From Clostridia bacterium (GTDB lineage: Bacteria > Bacillota > Clostridia > Christensenellales > Aristaeellaceae): a stretch of 51,453 nucleotides of DNA. Shown here one piece after another: positions 1 through 8,033 of this stretch (positions are counted from its first letter, which is position 1; every line of letters begins with the position of its first letter). The translations under genes were made by a program, and so were the position numbers. The DNA lies in contig JAFWEL010000097.1 in NCBI GenBank assembly GCA_017512905.1, positions 1 to 51,453 of the forward strand. The letters are read 5' to 3'. The notes beneath the pieces were generated by a model that worked only from the letters and a program-made list of their open reading frames with translations, ran no database searches and had not been told where the DNA came from.

Positions 1-83
1 CATGGGACTTTGAATTCCGTACATCGTTTTCTCGCGGGAACGTATGTTTTATCCTGGCTGTAACGTTCCGTGCGCGGCTTTTC

Positions 84-120
84 CTGTTCCCTGTTCCCTG
101 TTCCCTGTTCCCTGTTCCCT
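84..120. repeat. 7-bp tandem repeat (CTGTTCC)n
   Basis: Five head-to-tail copies of CTGTTCC are directly visible. The same unit, on the other strand (GGAACAG), returns at 51361-51388. It is a simple-sequence tract in an intergenic region with no coding sense. Confidence 0.85.
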
Positions 121-266
121 CATCTCCCCGACAAATCAGAACTTACATAACTGAAAACCAAGAACAGAATCACCGTCCCTGCCCGCGCCCCATGCCCGTT
201 CAAACCCGTTGTCAAAAAAAGGTCTGTCCTGTATCCAATTTGTGTCGAATTCATCGGCCCCTGTGG
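121..266. other. Non-coding stretch with half of a palindromic repeat
   Basis: No credible gene is seen before 308. Positions 130-141 (GACAAATCAGAA) match one arm of the 35-bp palindrome found whole at 7923, 26042 and 29159, so this may be a decayed copy. The rest shows no clear structure. Confidence 0.5.
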
Positions 267-275
267 TGGTATAAT
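267..275 (+). promoter_or_regulatory. Extended -10 promoter of the HTH gene
   Basis: TGG followed by TATAAT at 270-275 forms an extended -10 (TGnTATAAT). No good -35 hexamer lies 16-18 bp upstream, which fits an extended -10 promoter. The HTH gene starts 32 bp downstream. Confidence 0.6.
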
Positions 276-307
276 TGAGCTTACCACATCATCGGGGAGA
301 CGATATC

Positions 308-514
308 ATGACCATATCCTATTCCAGGCTGTGGCGTCTGTTGGAGCGCCGGGGCTATGCCCGCAAGGATATCATATGGCTTGCCGGAATCAGTGAAAGC
401 ACCTATCGAAAGCTGCTAACCGGGGACGCGACCCGACTGGATGTGCTGGGGCGCATCTGCGCCGCCCTCAAGGTGGACATCGGGGATGTCTGCAGCTTCA
501 GGGAGTATGTATAA
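308..514 (+). CDS. Small Cro/C1-type HTH regulator
   Basis: A 68-residue protein that is almost entirely one helix-turn-helix domain of the Cro/C1 (XRE, YozG-like) kind. It has an N-terminal helix, then GISESTYRKLLTGD as the turn and recognition helix, and RICAALKVDIGDV as the typical closing helices. It is probably a DNA-binding repressor or a regulator of nearby genes; its target is unknown. The ATG at 308 is preferred because GGGGAGA lies 7 nt upstream; a TTG at 275 in the same frame has no ribosome site and overlaps the -10. The gene sits 84 bp before cysE in the same direction and could be co-transcribed with it. Confidence 0.8.
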   Translation: MTISYSRLWRLLERRGYARKDIIWLAGISESTYRKLLTGDATRLDVLGRICAALKVDIGDVCSFREYV

Positions 515-598
515 GCGCATCCGGACATAGTAGGATACAAAGCCATTGAAGGCCCGGTCACCGCGTCCGGGCATCCTGATGAAAGGCGGGCTTTTACC

Positions 599-1552
599 AT
601 GAGCCAGCAATCCGAACCCTTTGAAAAACGCATCCAGGCCTTGACCGACCGCATCCTCTCGGATTACGGAAACGAGCGGGTCATCGACCGTCTGGAGATG
701 TTCACCCAGCCCGACCGGCTGGTCATCGAGGCTTTGATCGAAAAGCTGTTCCGGCTGGTGTTCCCCGGGTATTACCGGGACTATACTTATCGCATCTACA
801 ACCCGAAGAACAACCTCTCGGCGCTGATCGAGGACATCGCCTTCCACCTGAACCGCCAGATCGGCATCGCCCTGCGAGGCAGCGGGCGGCCCTTTGAGGG
901 GGGCATCGATGCCGTCGCCGAGGACCTGACCGCGGCCTTTTTGGAAAAGCTGCCCCAGATCCGGGCCTATGTGGAAACGGACCTCCAGGCCGCCTACGAC
1001 GGTGACCCCGCCGCCGCCGACAAGGCGGAGGTGATCATCGCCTATCCCGGCCTTTACGCCATCACCGTCTACCGCCTGGCCCACGTGCTCTACCAGCTGG
1101 AGGTGCCCCTGATCCCCCGGATCATGACGGAATACGCCCACAGCCGCACCGGCATCGACATCCACCCCGGGGCGCAGATCGGCCGATACTTCTTCATCGA
1201 CCACGGCACCGGCATCGTCGTCGGCGAGACCACCGTCATCGGCGACTATGTGAAGCTCTACCAGGGCGTCACCCTGGGCGCGCTGTCCACCCGGGGCGGC
1301 CAGAAGCTGCACGGCAAGCGCCGCCACCCCACCATCGAGGACAACGTGACCATCTATGCCGGCGCGTCCATACTGGGCGGGGACACCGTGATCGGCCACG
1401 ATTCCGTCATCGGCAGCAACGTGTTCATCACCCACCCCATCGCCCCCGGCACCCGCGTCAGCGTCAAGAACCAGGAGCTGCTGTTCAAGAGCGGCCGGGG
1501 CTTCGTGCTCCAGCCCGAGGACCCGGAGAACGACCCGGCCCGGATCATGTGA
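599..1552 (+). CDS. cysE: Serine O-acetyltransferase
   Basis: Transfers acetyl from acetyl-CoA to L-serine, giving O-acetylserine for cysteine synthesis in the cytoplasm. The 317-residue protein has a long helical N-terminal region and a C-terminal left-handed beta-helix of hexapeptide repeats from about residue 180. Visible family signatures are HPGAQIG, FIDHGTGIVVGET, GVTLGALS and the histidine-rich HGKRRHPTIEDNV. Its length is like the longer EpsC/SatA forms rather than the ~220-residue Bacillus CysE. No cysK is next to it. The start is an ATG 7-8 nt after AAAGGCGGG. Confidence in the family is high; the exact subtype is inferred. Confidence 0.93.
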   Translation: MSQQSEPFEKRIQALTDRILSDYGNERVIDRLEMFTQPDRLVIEALIEKLFRLVFPGYYRDYTYRIYNPKNNLSALIEDIAFHLNRQIGIALRGSGRPFEGGIDAVAEDLTAAFLEKLPQIRAYVETDLQAAYDGDPAAADKAEVIIAYPGLYAITVYRLAHVLYQLEVPLIPRIMTEYAHSRTGIDIHPGAQIGRYFFIDHGTGIVVGETTVIGDYVKLYQGVTLGALSTRGGQKLHGKRRHPTIEDNVTIYAGASILGGDTVIGHDSVIGSNVFITHPIAPGTRVSVKNQELLFKSGRGFVLQPEDPENDPARIM

Positions 1553-1560
1553 CCCAATAA

Positions 1561-1603
1561 CGCGAAAGCCCTGTCCGCCATTCAGGCGGACAGGGCTTTC
1601 GCG
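1561..1603. terminator. Strong intergenic hairpin after cysE
   Basis: A perfect 19-bp stem (1561-1579 with 1585-1603) and a 5-nt loop lie between convergent cysE and the DUF1292 gene. There is no long T run, but its position fits a bidirectional terminator. Confidence 0.75.
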
Positions 1604-1612
1604 TGCGCGGGC

Positions 1613-1909
1613 TTATTCATCGTCCTCCAACGCCTCGTCGTCGAAGTCCTTGGACTCGAATATCTTCAACAGCTTCTCGGCCAGCGCGTCGTCGATGGGC
1701 ACAAACTCCTCCTGGTCCTCGCCCACGGGTACGACCTCCATGATGAACACCTCCACGGGCTCATCCTCGTTGCCGTCGTTGTCGTCCTCCACGTATTCGG
1801 TGAGCAGCGCGTATTCCTTGCCCTCGTAGGCCAGGTAATCCAGGACCTCCATGGTCATCTGGTTGCCGGCATCGTCCTCAAATACGACAAGATCCCTTTC
1901 CTCATCCAT
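1613..1909 (-). CDS. DUF1292 (YrzB-like) acidic protein
   Basis: A 98-residue, strongly acidic cytoplasmic protein. The N-terminal half (DLVVFEDDAGNQMTMEVLDYLAYEGKEYALL) is the DUF1292 domain common in Firmicutes, often encoded near ruvX/yrrK. The function is unknown. The C-terminus is a run of Asp and Glu residues. Two in-frame ATGs follow the GGAGG: the one at 1918 is only 1 nt away, while the one at 1909 is 10 nt away and fits better. It lies alone here between cysE and the SIMPL gene rather than in the usual ruvX context. Confidence 0.85.
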   Translation of the reverse strand: MDEERDLVVFEDDAGNQMTMEVLDYLAYEGKEYALLTEYVEDDNDGNEDEPVEVFIMEVVPVGEDQEEFVPIDDALAEKLLKIFESKDFDDEALEDDE

Positions 1910-1933
1910 GTCGTCCATGCCTCCAATCGTCAT

Positions 1934-1990
1934 CAGTGCGGGGCGTCCACCCCGCACTGATATTATAGTCGATGGGCCGGCGTTGCGCAA
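1934..1990 (-). promoter_or_regulatory. Promoter and leader hairpin of the DUF1292 gene
   Basis: On the minus strand, TTGCGC (1990-1985), a 17-bp spacer and TATAAT (1967-1962) form a SigA-type promoter. A perfect 10-bp stem (1934-1943 with 1950-1959, 6-nt loop) follows at the predicted transcript start, so the mRNA may begin with a hairpin. Confidence 0.6.
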
Positions 1991-2043
1991 GTGGGCGGCG
2001 TTTATTTTACGCGCACAACCCACAGCCTTCACCTACTGGAGGG

Positions 2044-2748
2044 CTATTCGCCGTCCTCCAGCGCAAAGGTGATGCTCACGGTAGCGGAGACGTTCTGCAT
2101 CCCGGCCAGCACACCGGTGCCCGCGCCCGCGTCCTCCTCGGCGGCGACGTTCTTGGCATAGAAATCGCCGTTGACATAACCCGAGTCCGCACTGTCCCGA
2201 ATCTCCAGGATGTCCCCCAGCTTCAGGCCCGCGGCCTCGGCCAGCACCCCGGCCTTCGCTTTGGCGCTGTCCACCGCCAGCCGCAGCGCCTGGGCGGCGG
2301 CCTCCTCCGTCTCGACGGCGCTGAACTCCACGTAATCCAGGCTGTTTGCCCCCGCGGCGAAGGCCGCGTCGATGTACGCTCCCGTATTGCCCACGTCCGC
2401 CACCGTCACATAAAGGGTGTTGCTGGCGGTGTAGCCGCTGATGCTGTCGTTCTCGTCGTAGTTGTAATTGGGATAGATGCCGATGCCGTTGGTGCTGATG
2501 GCCTCCTCCGCCACGCCCATGGCCTTCAGGGCCTCGATGATGGCGGCGATTTTCTCGTTCACCCGGGTCTGGGCCGCCGCGAGCTCCGTATCGGTCTCCC
2601 GCACGCCCAGGCAGATGCCCGCACGATCGGACTTCACCTTTACGCTACCCACGCCCTGCACCGTGATGGTGCTCTGGGCCAGCGCCGCCGGCGCAGCCAG
2701 CAGCATCGCCATCGCCACGAGGACGGCAAGTATTCTATTCAGCTTCAT
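2044..2748 (-). CDS. SIMPL-domain (DUF541) secreted protein
   Basis: A 234-residue exported protein. Residues 1-24 are a Sec signal peptide ending in AALA. The rest is the SIMPL/DUF541 fold, seen in ITVQGVGSVKVKSDRAGICLGV, the helix ELAAAQTRVNEKIAAIIEALK, and the C-terminal VSATVSITFALED strand. Family members (for example BP26, YggE) are periplasmic or extracellular and form ring-shaped oligomers; their role is often linked to oxidative stress but is not settled. The start has AGGAGG 8 nt upstream. It lies 65 bp after the anti-sigma gene on the same strand and may belong to that operon. Confidence 0.88.
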   Translation of the reverse strand: MKLNRILAVLVAMAMLLAAPAALAQSTITVQGVGSVKVKSDRAGICLGVRETDTELAAAQTRVNEKIAAIIEALKAMGVAEEAISTNGIGIYPNYNYDENDSISGYTASNTLYVTVADVGNTGAYIDAAFAAGANSLDYVEFSAVETEEAAAQALRLAVDSAKAKAGVLAEAAGLKLGDILEIRDSADSGYVNGDFYAKNVAAEEDAGAGTGVLAGMQNVSATVSITFALEDGE

Positions 2749-2812
2749 GGTATACCTCCTGTATTCTCCAAATATAATGTAACGGCGGCCTCCGACCGCC
2801 GCTGCATTTCCT

Positions 2813-3631
2813 TTACTGTTCCGTGAGCGCCAGCAGCACCAGCAGCCGGCCGCTGCCTGTCAGTTCAGGCACTTCAACAGCCTTGCCGGAAGCGTCCAGG
2901 GGCGCGACGGCATTCAGGAAATCCCCGGCGTTCTCCGCGGCGATTTCCACATATACGTCTGCCGCGCCATCCCCGGCGGCCTGCACATCGGCGACGGCCT
3001 CGTATTCCTGGGCCAGATCACGGATGCGGTCACAGGCGGTCTCCACGTCCTTTACCCGCAGGGCCAGCTCACAGGCCGGCGCGGGCAGGCCCGCGGCTTC
3101 CGACTCCATCGCCAGGCCCATGGCGGTCTCCCCGATGGCCACGGCCTCATCCGCCATGCCGTCGGCCTCCACCACTGCGCCGGAAGCGCCGTCGACCATC
3201 CCGTTGGACGCGATGCCGGAAGCCAGCGCCGGCGCGTCGGCGCGCTCCTCCAGGGCCATCGGCGCGACCGCGTCCGCCTCATAGGTGGCGGCATTCTGCT
3301 TGGGCGCTCCCCTCAGCGTAAGGGCCGCGCCAACGCCCACCAGCACCACTGCCGCGGCGGCCGCGGAAGCGATCCAACGCCGCAGCGGCTTCGGCCTTTG
3401 CGCCTTTGCCGCCTCGCGCACCGCGCCGCGCCACCGGGCCTGGGCCTCCAGAGGCACGTCGATCTCCGGTTCCATCTGCGCAAACAGGGCTTTCATTTGA
3501 AGCGTCGAGCGAATCGCCGCCGCGCATGCCGGGCATTCCCGCCCGTGCGCCTCCAGGGCGCTGCGTTGTTCGTCGCTCAATGCGTCGTCCATCAGCAAAT
3601 CCAGCATGCCGTTGACCTGTGTACAATCCAT
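2813..3631 (-). CDS. Zinc-finger anti-sigma factor
   Basis: A 272-residue single-pass membrane protein. The N-terminal domain carries the zf-HC2/ZAS signature (H29-xxx-C33-xx-C36) expected to bind and hold the ECF sigma factor. A membrane helix follows at about residues 88-108. The outer part has a low-complexity Ala/Glu/Met stretch, then a DUF4349-like segment (ALRVKDVETACDRIRDLAQEYEAVADVQ). The gene follows the sigma factor by 54 bp, the usual sigma/anti-sigma order, so it most likely keeps that factor inactive until an envelope signal arrives. The start has AAAGGAGGG 6 nt upstream. Confidence 0.87.
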   Translation of the reverse strand: MDCTQVNGMLDLLMDDALSDEQRSALEAHGRECPACAAAIRSTLQMKALFAQMEPEIDVPLEAQARWRGAVREAAKAQRPKPLRRWIASAAAAAVVLVGVGAALTLRGAPKQNAATYEADAVAPMALEERADAPALASGIASNGMVDGASGAVVEADGMADEAVAIGETAMGLAMESEAAGLPAPACELALRVKDVETACDRIRDLAQEYEAVADVQAAGDGAADVYVEIAAENAGDFLNAVAPLDASGKAVEVPELTGSGRLLVLLALTEQ

Positions 3632-3685
3632 CGAAAGCCCTCCTTTCCCCCATAGTCATATCCATTGTAATTCATTCGTCGATGC

Positions 3686-4258
3686 TTAGACGTCCACTCT
3701 GTCAAAAAGTTCCGGCTTCGACGCGATTTTTTCCCGCAGCTTTTCCCGGCCACGGCTGATCCTGGACTTTATGGTGCCCACATTGGCGTCCAGCATCCGG
3801 GCGATCTCGTCGTAGGAGTAGCCCTCCACGTCCCGCAGCACCACGGCGGCGCGCATGTCCTCGGGCAGCTCATGGATGTACGCCTGCAGCTGCCGCCGCA
3901 TGTCGCCCAGCATGGCGGACTTTTCCGGGGTCTGGCCCGGATCCACCGGCGCCCAGCCCGCGTCGTACAGGCCGTCCAGCGAGGTGTTGGGGCGGTTCTT
4001 GCGCCGGCGCAGCTCGTCCAGGCAGGTGTTCATCGTGATGCGGTAAACCCAGGTCGAAAAGGAGGACTGGGCCTTGAAGCCGTTGATCGCGCGATAAATG
4101 CGCAGCATCGCCTCCTGCAGGCAATCCTGCGCGTCCTCCGGGTTGCCGCACATGCGAAGGGCAACCGCGTACATGCGCCGCTCGTGCATGCCCATCAGCG
4201 TATTGAATGCCGCGGCGTCGCCCGCGCCCGCGCGCTGGATCAGTCTGCTCTCCTCCAT
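3686..4258 (-). CDS. ECF RNA polymerase sigma factor (SigW-like)
   Basis: A 190-residue group 4 sigma factor. Region 2 is visible in AFNTLMGMHERRMYAVALRMCGNPEDAQDCLQEAMLRIYRAI and region 4 in LPEDMRAAVVLRDVEGYSYDEIARMLDANVGTIKSRISRGREKLRE. It directs RNA polymerase to a small set of promoters, probably envelope-stress genes. Its partner is the downstream zinc-finger anti-sigma factor. The ATG at 4258 follows GGAGGTG by 8 nt; an upstream in-frame start lacks a site. The recognised promoter is unknown; its own promoter looks SigA-type rather than ECF-type. Confidence 0.92.
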   Translation of the reverse strand: MEESRLIQRAGAGDAAAFNTLMGMHERRMYAVALRMCGNPEDAQDCLQEAMLRIYRAINGFKAQSSFSTWVYRITMNTCLDELRRRKNRPNTSLDGLYDAGWAPVDPGQTPEKSAMLGDMRRQLQAYIHELPEDMRAAVVLRDVEGYSYDEIARMLDANVGTIKSRISRGREKLREKIASKPELFDRVDV

Positions 4259-4296
4259 GGCCGCTTCACCTCCGCTCATGCTCAGCTTTGTGTCCC

Positions 4297-4325
4297 ATTA
4301 TACACCATACCGTCCACAATTGCAA
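4297..4325 (-). promoter_or_regulatory. SigA-type promoter of the sigma/anti-sigma operon
   Basis: On the minus strand TTGCAA (4325-4320), a 17-bp spacer and TATAAT (4302-4297) are in good positions 39 bp before the sigma-factor start. Confidence 0.65.
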
Positions 4326-4378
4326 AGCTTTGTTTCCCGGCGTTGATCCAGCCGCCTTGTAATGTTTTTTCGCAGGGG

Positions 4379-4407
4379 TTGATTTTTCCCGAAAAATAAG
4401 GTATACT
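4379..4407 (+). promoter_or_regulatory. Promoter of tRNA-Leu
   Basis: TTGATT (4379-4384), 17 bp, then TATACT (4402-4407) precede the tRNA by 33 bp. Confidence 0.7.
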
Positions 4408-4440
4408 GGTTATTGTTCGATCACGTGATCGTGATTATTC

Positions 4441-4520
4441 GCCGGTGTGGCGGAATTGGCAGACGCACCGCACTCAAAATGCGGCGGGAAACCATGCCGG
4501 TTCGAGTCCGGCCACCGGCA
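4441..4520 (+). tRNA. tRNA-Leu (anticodon CAA)
   Basis: A complete cloverleaf can be drawn: acceptor stem 4441-4447 with 4513-4519, D stem 4450-4452 with 4464-4466, anticodon stem 4468-4472 with 4480-4484, loop CTCAAAA giving CAA at 4475-4477, and T arm 4496-4512. The D loop sequence is the usual leucine form. The variable region is only 11 nt, with a GG-GAAA-CC core and a C/A mismatch at its base, which is short for a class II tRNA. CCA is not encoded. It reads UUG codons. Confidence 0.95.
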
Positions 4521-4528
4521 CTTGCGGC

Positions 4529-4563
4529 AAACCCCGGGACATTTCGTCCCGGGGTTTGTTTTT
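4529..4563 (+). terminator. Rho-independent terminator of tRNA-Leu
   Basis: A perfect 12-bp stem (4529-4540 with 4546-4557) with a 5-nt loop is followed by a T-rich run. It could also stop transcripts coming from the L,D-transpeptidase gene on the other strand. Confidence 0.9.
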
Positions 4564-4573
4564 GCCGTCATCA

Positions 4574-4731
4574 TATAAGCTCAATCTAAAAGTGAACCTC
4601 AGCGGAGCAGATTTTTCGTTCTGCCTAAGTCGAGCGGAGGGAGGAGATGCAGCGCATCGTTGACCGCAGCGAGACAACGGCAAGGCGGAAAAGATGCCCG
4701 CAGAGGGTTGCATTTTAGATTGAGATCAGTA
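4574..4731. mobile_element. MITE-like element, copy 1
   Basis: About 158 bp, roughly 90% alike by eye to the copies at 14996 and 43131. The ends are inverted repeats with the shared core CTCAATCTAAA. There is no coding potential. A possible 3-bp target duplication TCA flanks it (4571-4573 and 4732-4734); the right one is the stop codon of the L,D-transpeptidase read on the minus strand. An internal GCAGA/TCTGC hairpin is present in all copies. Confidence 0.8.
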
Positions 4732-6612
4732 TCAGTAGATGATGATCACCAGGCTGCCGTGGCGGCAATGCTCGAACAGCCACTTCGCGTCCTTCACCTT
4801 CAGGCGTATGCAGCCGTGGGACGCCTTCTGCCCCAGGGCATAGAGCGAGCCCTCCCGCAGCGTATCGGGGTCCTTCTTGTCGTACAGCACCGAGTGGAAC
4901 ATGATGTTGCCTTCCACCTCGAAGGAATAGCGGGCCCAGATGTCCAGCTTGGAGAAGTGGTGCCACACGTTCACGGGACCACCGTCCAGGAAGATACCCC
5001 TGGGCGTAGCGTTTCCCAGGCCGGTGGAACAGATGAAGGTCTGGACCAGCTCGTATTCCCCGGCATCGTTCAGCGCGTAGACGTAGACCCGCTGGTCGTC
5101 GATGCTCACCTCGACCCGGTAGGGCAGCTTCTTGCAGGCGGCGTCCGGGGAGAACAGCCGGTTCAGGGTCGCCGTATCCGCGTTGCCGGTGGCGGGCAGG
5201 CCGTTGGCCGCCTGGAAGTCCTTCAGGGCGATCCGGGTCTTTTCGCCGAAGGTGCCATCCACGCCACCCCTGGACAGGAAAAACAGCGTATGCAGGCGGC
5301 GCTGCACCCGGCTGGTCATCAGGGCATCGTCAGCGGTGAACACGCCGGGCAGGTCGGTCAGCAGGCCGCCGCACAGCAGCTCCTGGGCCTCCACCGTCAG
5401 CATCCCGCTGTTTTCATAGAGGAACGCCCGGGGGCTGCCGATGGACAACAGATATTCGTGCAGCTGTTCGACGCCCTTGACGAGGCCTGGCCCGTAGATG
5501 CCGTCCGGCAGACTGATTGTCAGGCCGCCGTCGACCATCGCCTGTTGGACCTCCCGCACCGCGACGCCCCTGTCGCCCTCGGCGATGGCATGGATTACGA
5601 AGTGCTCGGCCACCGGCGCGTCCTGGCTGAACAGGGCATCGATAAAGGCCTTGTCATAGGCGCTGCCCCCGAGGCCCGCCGCGGATCGAAACGCCTCCGC
5701 GGCGCTGACGGCGTAATCGTCCATCACGTCGTCCGCCACGGCGTCCATGTAGCCCAGGGCCGCCAGGCGGCGCTCCACCCGAAGGACCTCGTCCCCCTGC
5801 TCCCCCGGTTGGATATCCGCCAGGTAGGTGGAATATTCCGGGTCGTACAGCAGCATCAGCGTCACCGGCGTGGCCTCGCCCGTGGGTTCGATGCCCAGCC
5901 CTTCATCGCTGCCCTGGGCCTGGAGATGGCTCTGGAAGCGCTTGACCGCGGCCTTGGTCCCGGTGCCGTAGCTGCCGTCCGCCGCGCCCTCGAGAAAGCC
6001 GAACTGGATCAGCTTTTCCTGGAGCGCGACGACCTCGTCGCCCTTCGAGCCGCCGGTGAGGCGCTTGGGCAGTAACCGCGCACTGTCCGAGAACAGCACC
6101 TCACGGGTCCGGTCGTCGGGAATGCCGGTGGCCTCCAGGCCATGGATGGTCTGGAACTGCTCCATCGCCGCCCGGGACCGCTCGCCGAAAGCCCCGTCGG
6201 CGCTGCCCCGCAGGTAGCCCAGGTCGATCAGCCGCTGCTGGAGGGCCCGGACATCGCCCACCTGGACGACAATCCCGGAAAGGGCCTTCCGCGTGGCCTC
6301 GTCCGGCTCGCCCGTCGCCTCGAGGCCGTGTTCATTCTGGAAGCGCTTCAGCGCGGAGGCGGTCATCGGGCCATAGAGCCCGTCCGCCGCGCCGTACAGA
6401 TAGCCCAGGTCGATCAGCATCTGCTGGGTCTCGACGAGCTGCTCCCGGGACACCCCGGCCGTTTCATCGCCACCATCCGCCGCCGGGGCGACCGTCGCCT
6501 GACCGGCAATCGGCGCGTCCCCGGGACTCCCGGCTTCCGCCGCGCAACCGCCGCCCGCAACCGCGAGCCCCAGCGCCGCCAGAATCGCCATGCTCCTGAT
6601 CGTGTATTTCAT
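4732..6612 (-). CDS. L,D-transpeptidase with peptidoglycan-binding repeats
   Basis: A 626-residue exported enzyme expected to make 3-3 cross-links in peptidoglycan or attach proteins to it. Residues 1-25 are a signal peptide; Cys at residue 24 follows GGG, so it might be a lipoprotein, but the lipobox is poor. Six PG_binding_1-like repeats follow (each with xDGxxGxxTxxAxxxFQ), clearest at about 55-112, 115-173 and 440-500. The C-terminal YkuD domain from about residue 505 ends with the catalytic SHGCIRLKVKDA motif. The stop codon touches the MITE copy 1 boundary. Six repeats is more than most relatives carry. Confidence 0.93.
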   Translation of the reverse strand: MKYTIRSMAILAALGLAVAGGGCAAEAGSPGDAPIAGQATVAPAADGGDETAGVSREQLVETQQMLIDLGYLYGAADGLYGPMTASALKRFQNEHGLEATGEPDEATRKALSGIVVQVGDVRALQQRLIDLGYLRGSADGAFGERSRAAMEQFQTIHGLEATGIPDDRTREVLFSDSARLLPKRLTGGSKGDEVVALQEKLIQFGFLEGAADGSYGTGTKAAVKRFQSHLQAQGSDEGLGIEPTGEATPVTLMLLYDPEYSTYLADIQPGEQGDEVLRVERRLAALGYMDAVADDVMDDYAVSAAEAFRSAAGLGGSAYDKAFIDALFSQDAPVAEHFVIHAIAEGDRGVAVREVQQAMVDGGLTISLPDGIYGPGLVKGVEQLHEYLLSIGSPRAFLYENSGMLTVEAQELLCGGLLTDLPGVFTADDALMTSRVQRRLHTLFFLSRGGVDGTFGEKTRIALKDFQAANGLPATGNADTATLNRLFSPDAACKKLPYRVEVSIDDQRVYVYALNDAGEYELVQTFICSTGLGNATPRGIFLDGGPVNVWHHFSKLDIWARYSFEVEGNIMFHSVLYDKKDPDTLREGSLYALGQKASHGCIRLKVKDAKWLFEHCRHGSLVIIIY

Positions 6613-6788
6613 AGAGTATAACCTCTGTCAGTCAGATTTTGTTCCTTATATATTATATTCCGCTCGCCATTTCTTCAAGCCACCTATTGTTACGAAACAC
6701 GCAACAATCGCTGTCAACGGGGTTAAATGTAAAGTAGCCCCCAAAAGCGTGGATTTTCAGGCAAAATTTAGAATTAATCATTTTTATG

Positions 6789-6817
6789 TAGACATAAGCC
6801 CGCTCTTTTGATACAAT
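6789..6817 (+). promoter_or_regulatory. Promoter of the DUF3048 gene
   Basis: TAGACA (6789-6794), 17 bp, TACAAT (6812-6817) lie 55 bp before the ATG. Confidence 0.65.
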
Positions 6818-6872
6818 ATAGTGTGATGGGTAGTGTATTCACCCAACAAGTTTGAAAGGAGCAACACTTTCT

Positions 6873-7847
6873 ATGAAGAGAATCGCATGTTTTGCCCTGG
6901 CGCTTGCGCTAATGCTGGCTTGCGTGGCCATGGCTGAGGGCACTTCTATCACCACCGGCAGGCCCACCAGTGAGCCCGCCCACACGATGGTCTGCCAGAT
7001 GGACAACGAGCCCCCGGCCCGTCCCCAGGTTGGCATCGGCTCCGCCGATATCGTGTATGAAACCGAAACCTATAACGGCGGCTATACCCGTTATACCGCG
7101 GTGTTCAACGACACCATCCCCGACCAGATCGAAGCCATCCGCTCCGCCCGCATCGTGCACGCCGATATCTACAGCGAGTACAACGGCGCCTTCATCCACT
7201 TCGGTGGCCAGAAGTACGAGGGCAGCAGCGTCTATGATTACTTCGGAACCCTGAACATCGGCAAGCGCTGGGACGGCATCGGCTATGACAACGGCAGCCA
7301 GACGAGCGACTTCTATCGCGACCACAGCCGCCGCGCCCCCAACAACGTGATCTGCCGCCTGCACAACCTGTTTGAGAAGACCGACTGGTCCGGCATCACC
7401 TGCAAGAGCCCCCTGAAGTTCAGCGCCCAGGCCGTCATCCCCGCCGCCGGCGAGGAAGTCACCAGCTTCAGCATCCCCTATCGCAATGGCTACACCCCCT
7501 CCTATGAGTGGGATCCTTCCATCGCGAAGTATCGCCGCCTGTACAACGGCAAGCCCTATGTGGACGGCGCTACCAACGAGCAGGTGACCTGCGACAACGT
7601 CATCGTGCAGAGCATGGAGTATTCCTGGTACAACGGCGAATCCGATCGCCCGAAGGTGACCACCACCGGCACCAACAAGTGCCACTACTTCATCGGCAGC
7701 AAGCACTTCACCGGCTACTGGGTGCGCGACAGCATCAGCCAGAACACCACCTATTTTGATGACAACGGCAACGAGGTCCTCCTCAACCCCGGCGTCACCT
7801 TCATCCAGCTGCTCAAGACCGAAAAGAGCGTCGAGATCAACGGCTGA
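6873..7847 (+). CDS. DUF3048 secreted protein (YerB-like)
   Basis: A 324-residue exported protein. Residues 1-21 are a signal peptide ending AMA. The DUF3048 core is visible in MVCQMDNEPPARPQVGIGSADIVYE, TRYTAVFNDTIPDQIEAIRSARIVH and the C-terminal CHYFIGSKHFTGYWVRD and GVTFIQLLK. YerB of Bacillus is a lipoprotein of unknown function; this one has no lipobox Cys. The ATG at 6873 follows AAAGGAG by 11 nt; the TTG at 6852 overlaps that site and is rejected. It is monocistronic with its own promoter and terminator. Confidence 0.88.
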   Translation: MKRIACFALALALMLACVAMAEGTSITTGRPTSEPAHTMVCQMDNEPPARPQVGIGSADIVYETETYNGGYTRYTAVFNDTIPDQIEAIRSARIVHADIYSEYNGAFIHFGGQKYEGSSVYDYFGTLNIGKRWDGIGYDNGSQTSDFYRDHSRRAPNNVICRLHNLFEKTDWSGITCKSPLKFSAQAVIPAAGEEVTSFSIPYRNGYTPSYEWDPSIAKYRRLYNGKPYVDGATNEQVTCDNVIVQSMEYSWYNGESDRPKVTTTGTNKCHYFIGSKHFTGYWVRDSISQNTTYFDDNGNEVLLNPGVTFIQLLKTEKSVEING

Positions 7848-7861
7848 TAATATGACGATAC

Positions 7862-7888
7862 AAACCCCGCCGAACGGCGGGGTTTTTT
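7862..7888 (+). terminator. Terminator of the DUF3048 gene
   Basis: A 7-bp GC stem (7865-7871 with 7876-7882), a 4-nt loop and six T residues. Confidence 0.92.
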
Positions 7889-7922
7889 ATTGGATTGGCG
7901 CAGGTGTTGGATCATGCTGGGA

Positions 7923-7957
7923 AATTCTGATTTGTCGCAACGCGACAAATCAGAATT
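7923..7957. repeat. 35-bp palindromic repeat, copy 1
   Basis: A perfect 16-bp inverted repeat (left arm AATTCTGATTTGTCGC, 3-nt loop AAC). Identical at 26042-26076, near-identical at 29159-29195, with single arms at 130-141 and 51314-51327. Confidence 0.9.
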
Positions 7958-7984
7958 CGTGTACGACCATACAGTAGCTGGCAC

Positions 7985-8018
7985 ACAAAAAATCCCATGC
8001 GCACATGGGATTTTTTGT
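7985..8018. terminator. Bidirectional terminator before the dehydrogenase 3' end
   Basis: A 15-bp stem (7985-7999 with 8004-8018), 4-nt loop, with A-rich and T-rich flanks so that it can work on both strands. It is 16 bp past the stop of the minus-strand dehydrogenase gene. Confidence 0.88.
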
Positions 8019-8033
8019 TCTGTTCCAATAGAA

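Noticed and set aside
84-120. Possible CRISPR array at the tandem repeat
   Set aside because: The units are 7 bp and directly adjacent, with no spacers. No other regularly spaced repeats and no cas genes are present.
4445-4663. A short open frame beginning MWRNWQTHRTQNAA
   Set aside because: This is the well-known false protein read from a tRNA-Leu gene, and it continues into the terminator and MITE.
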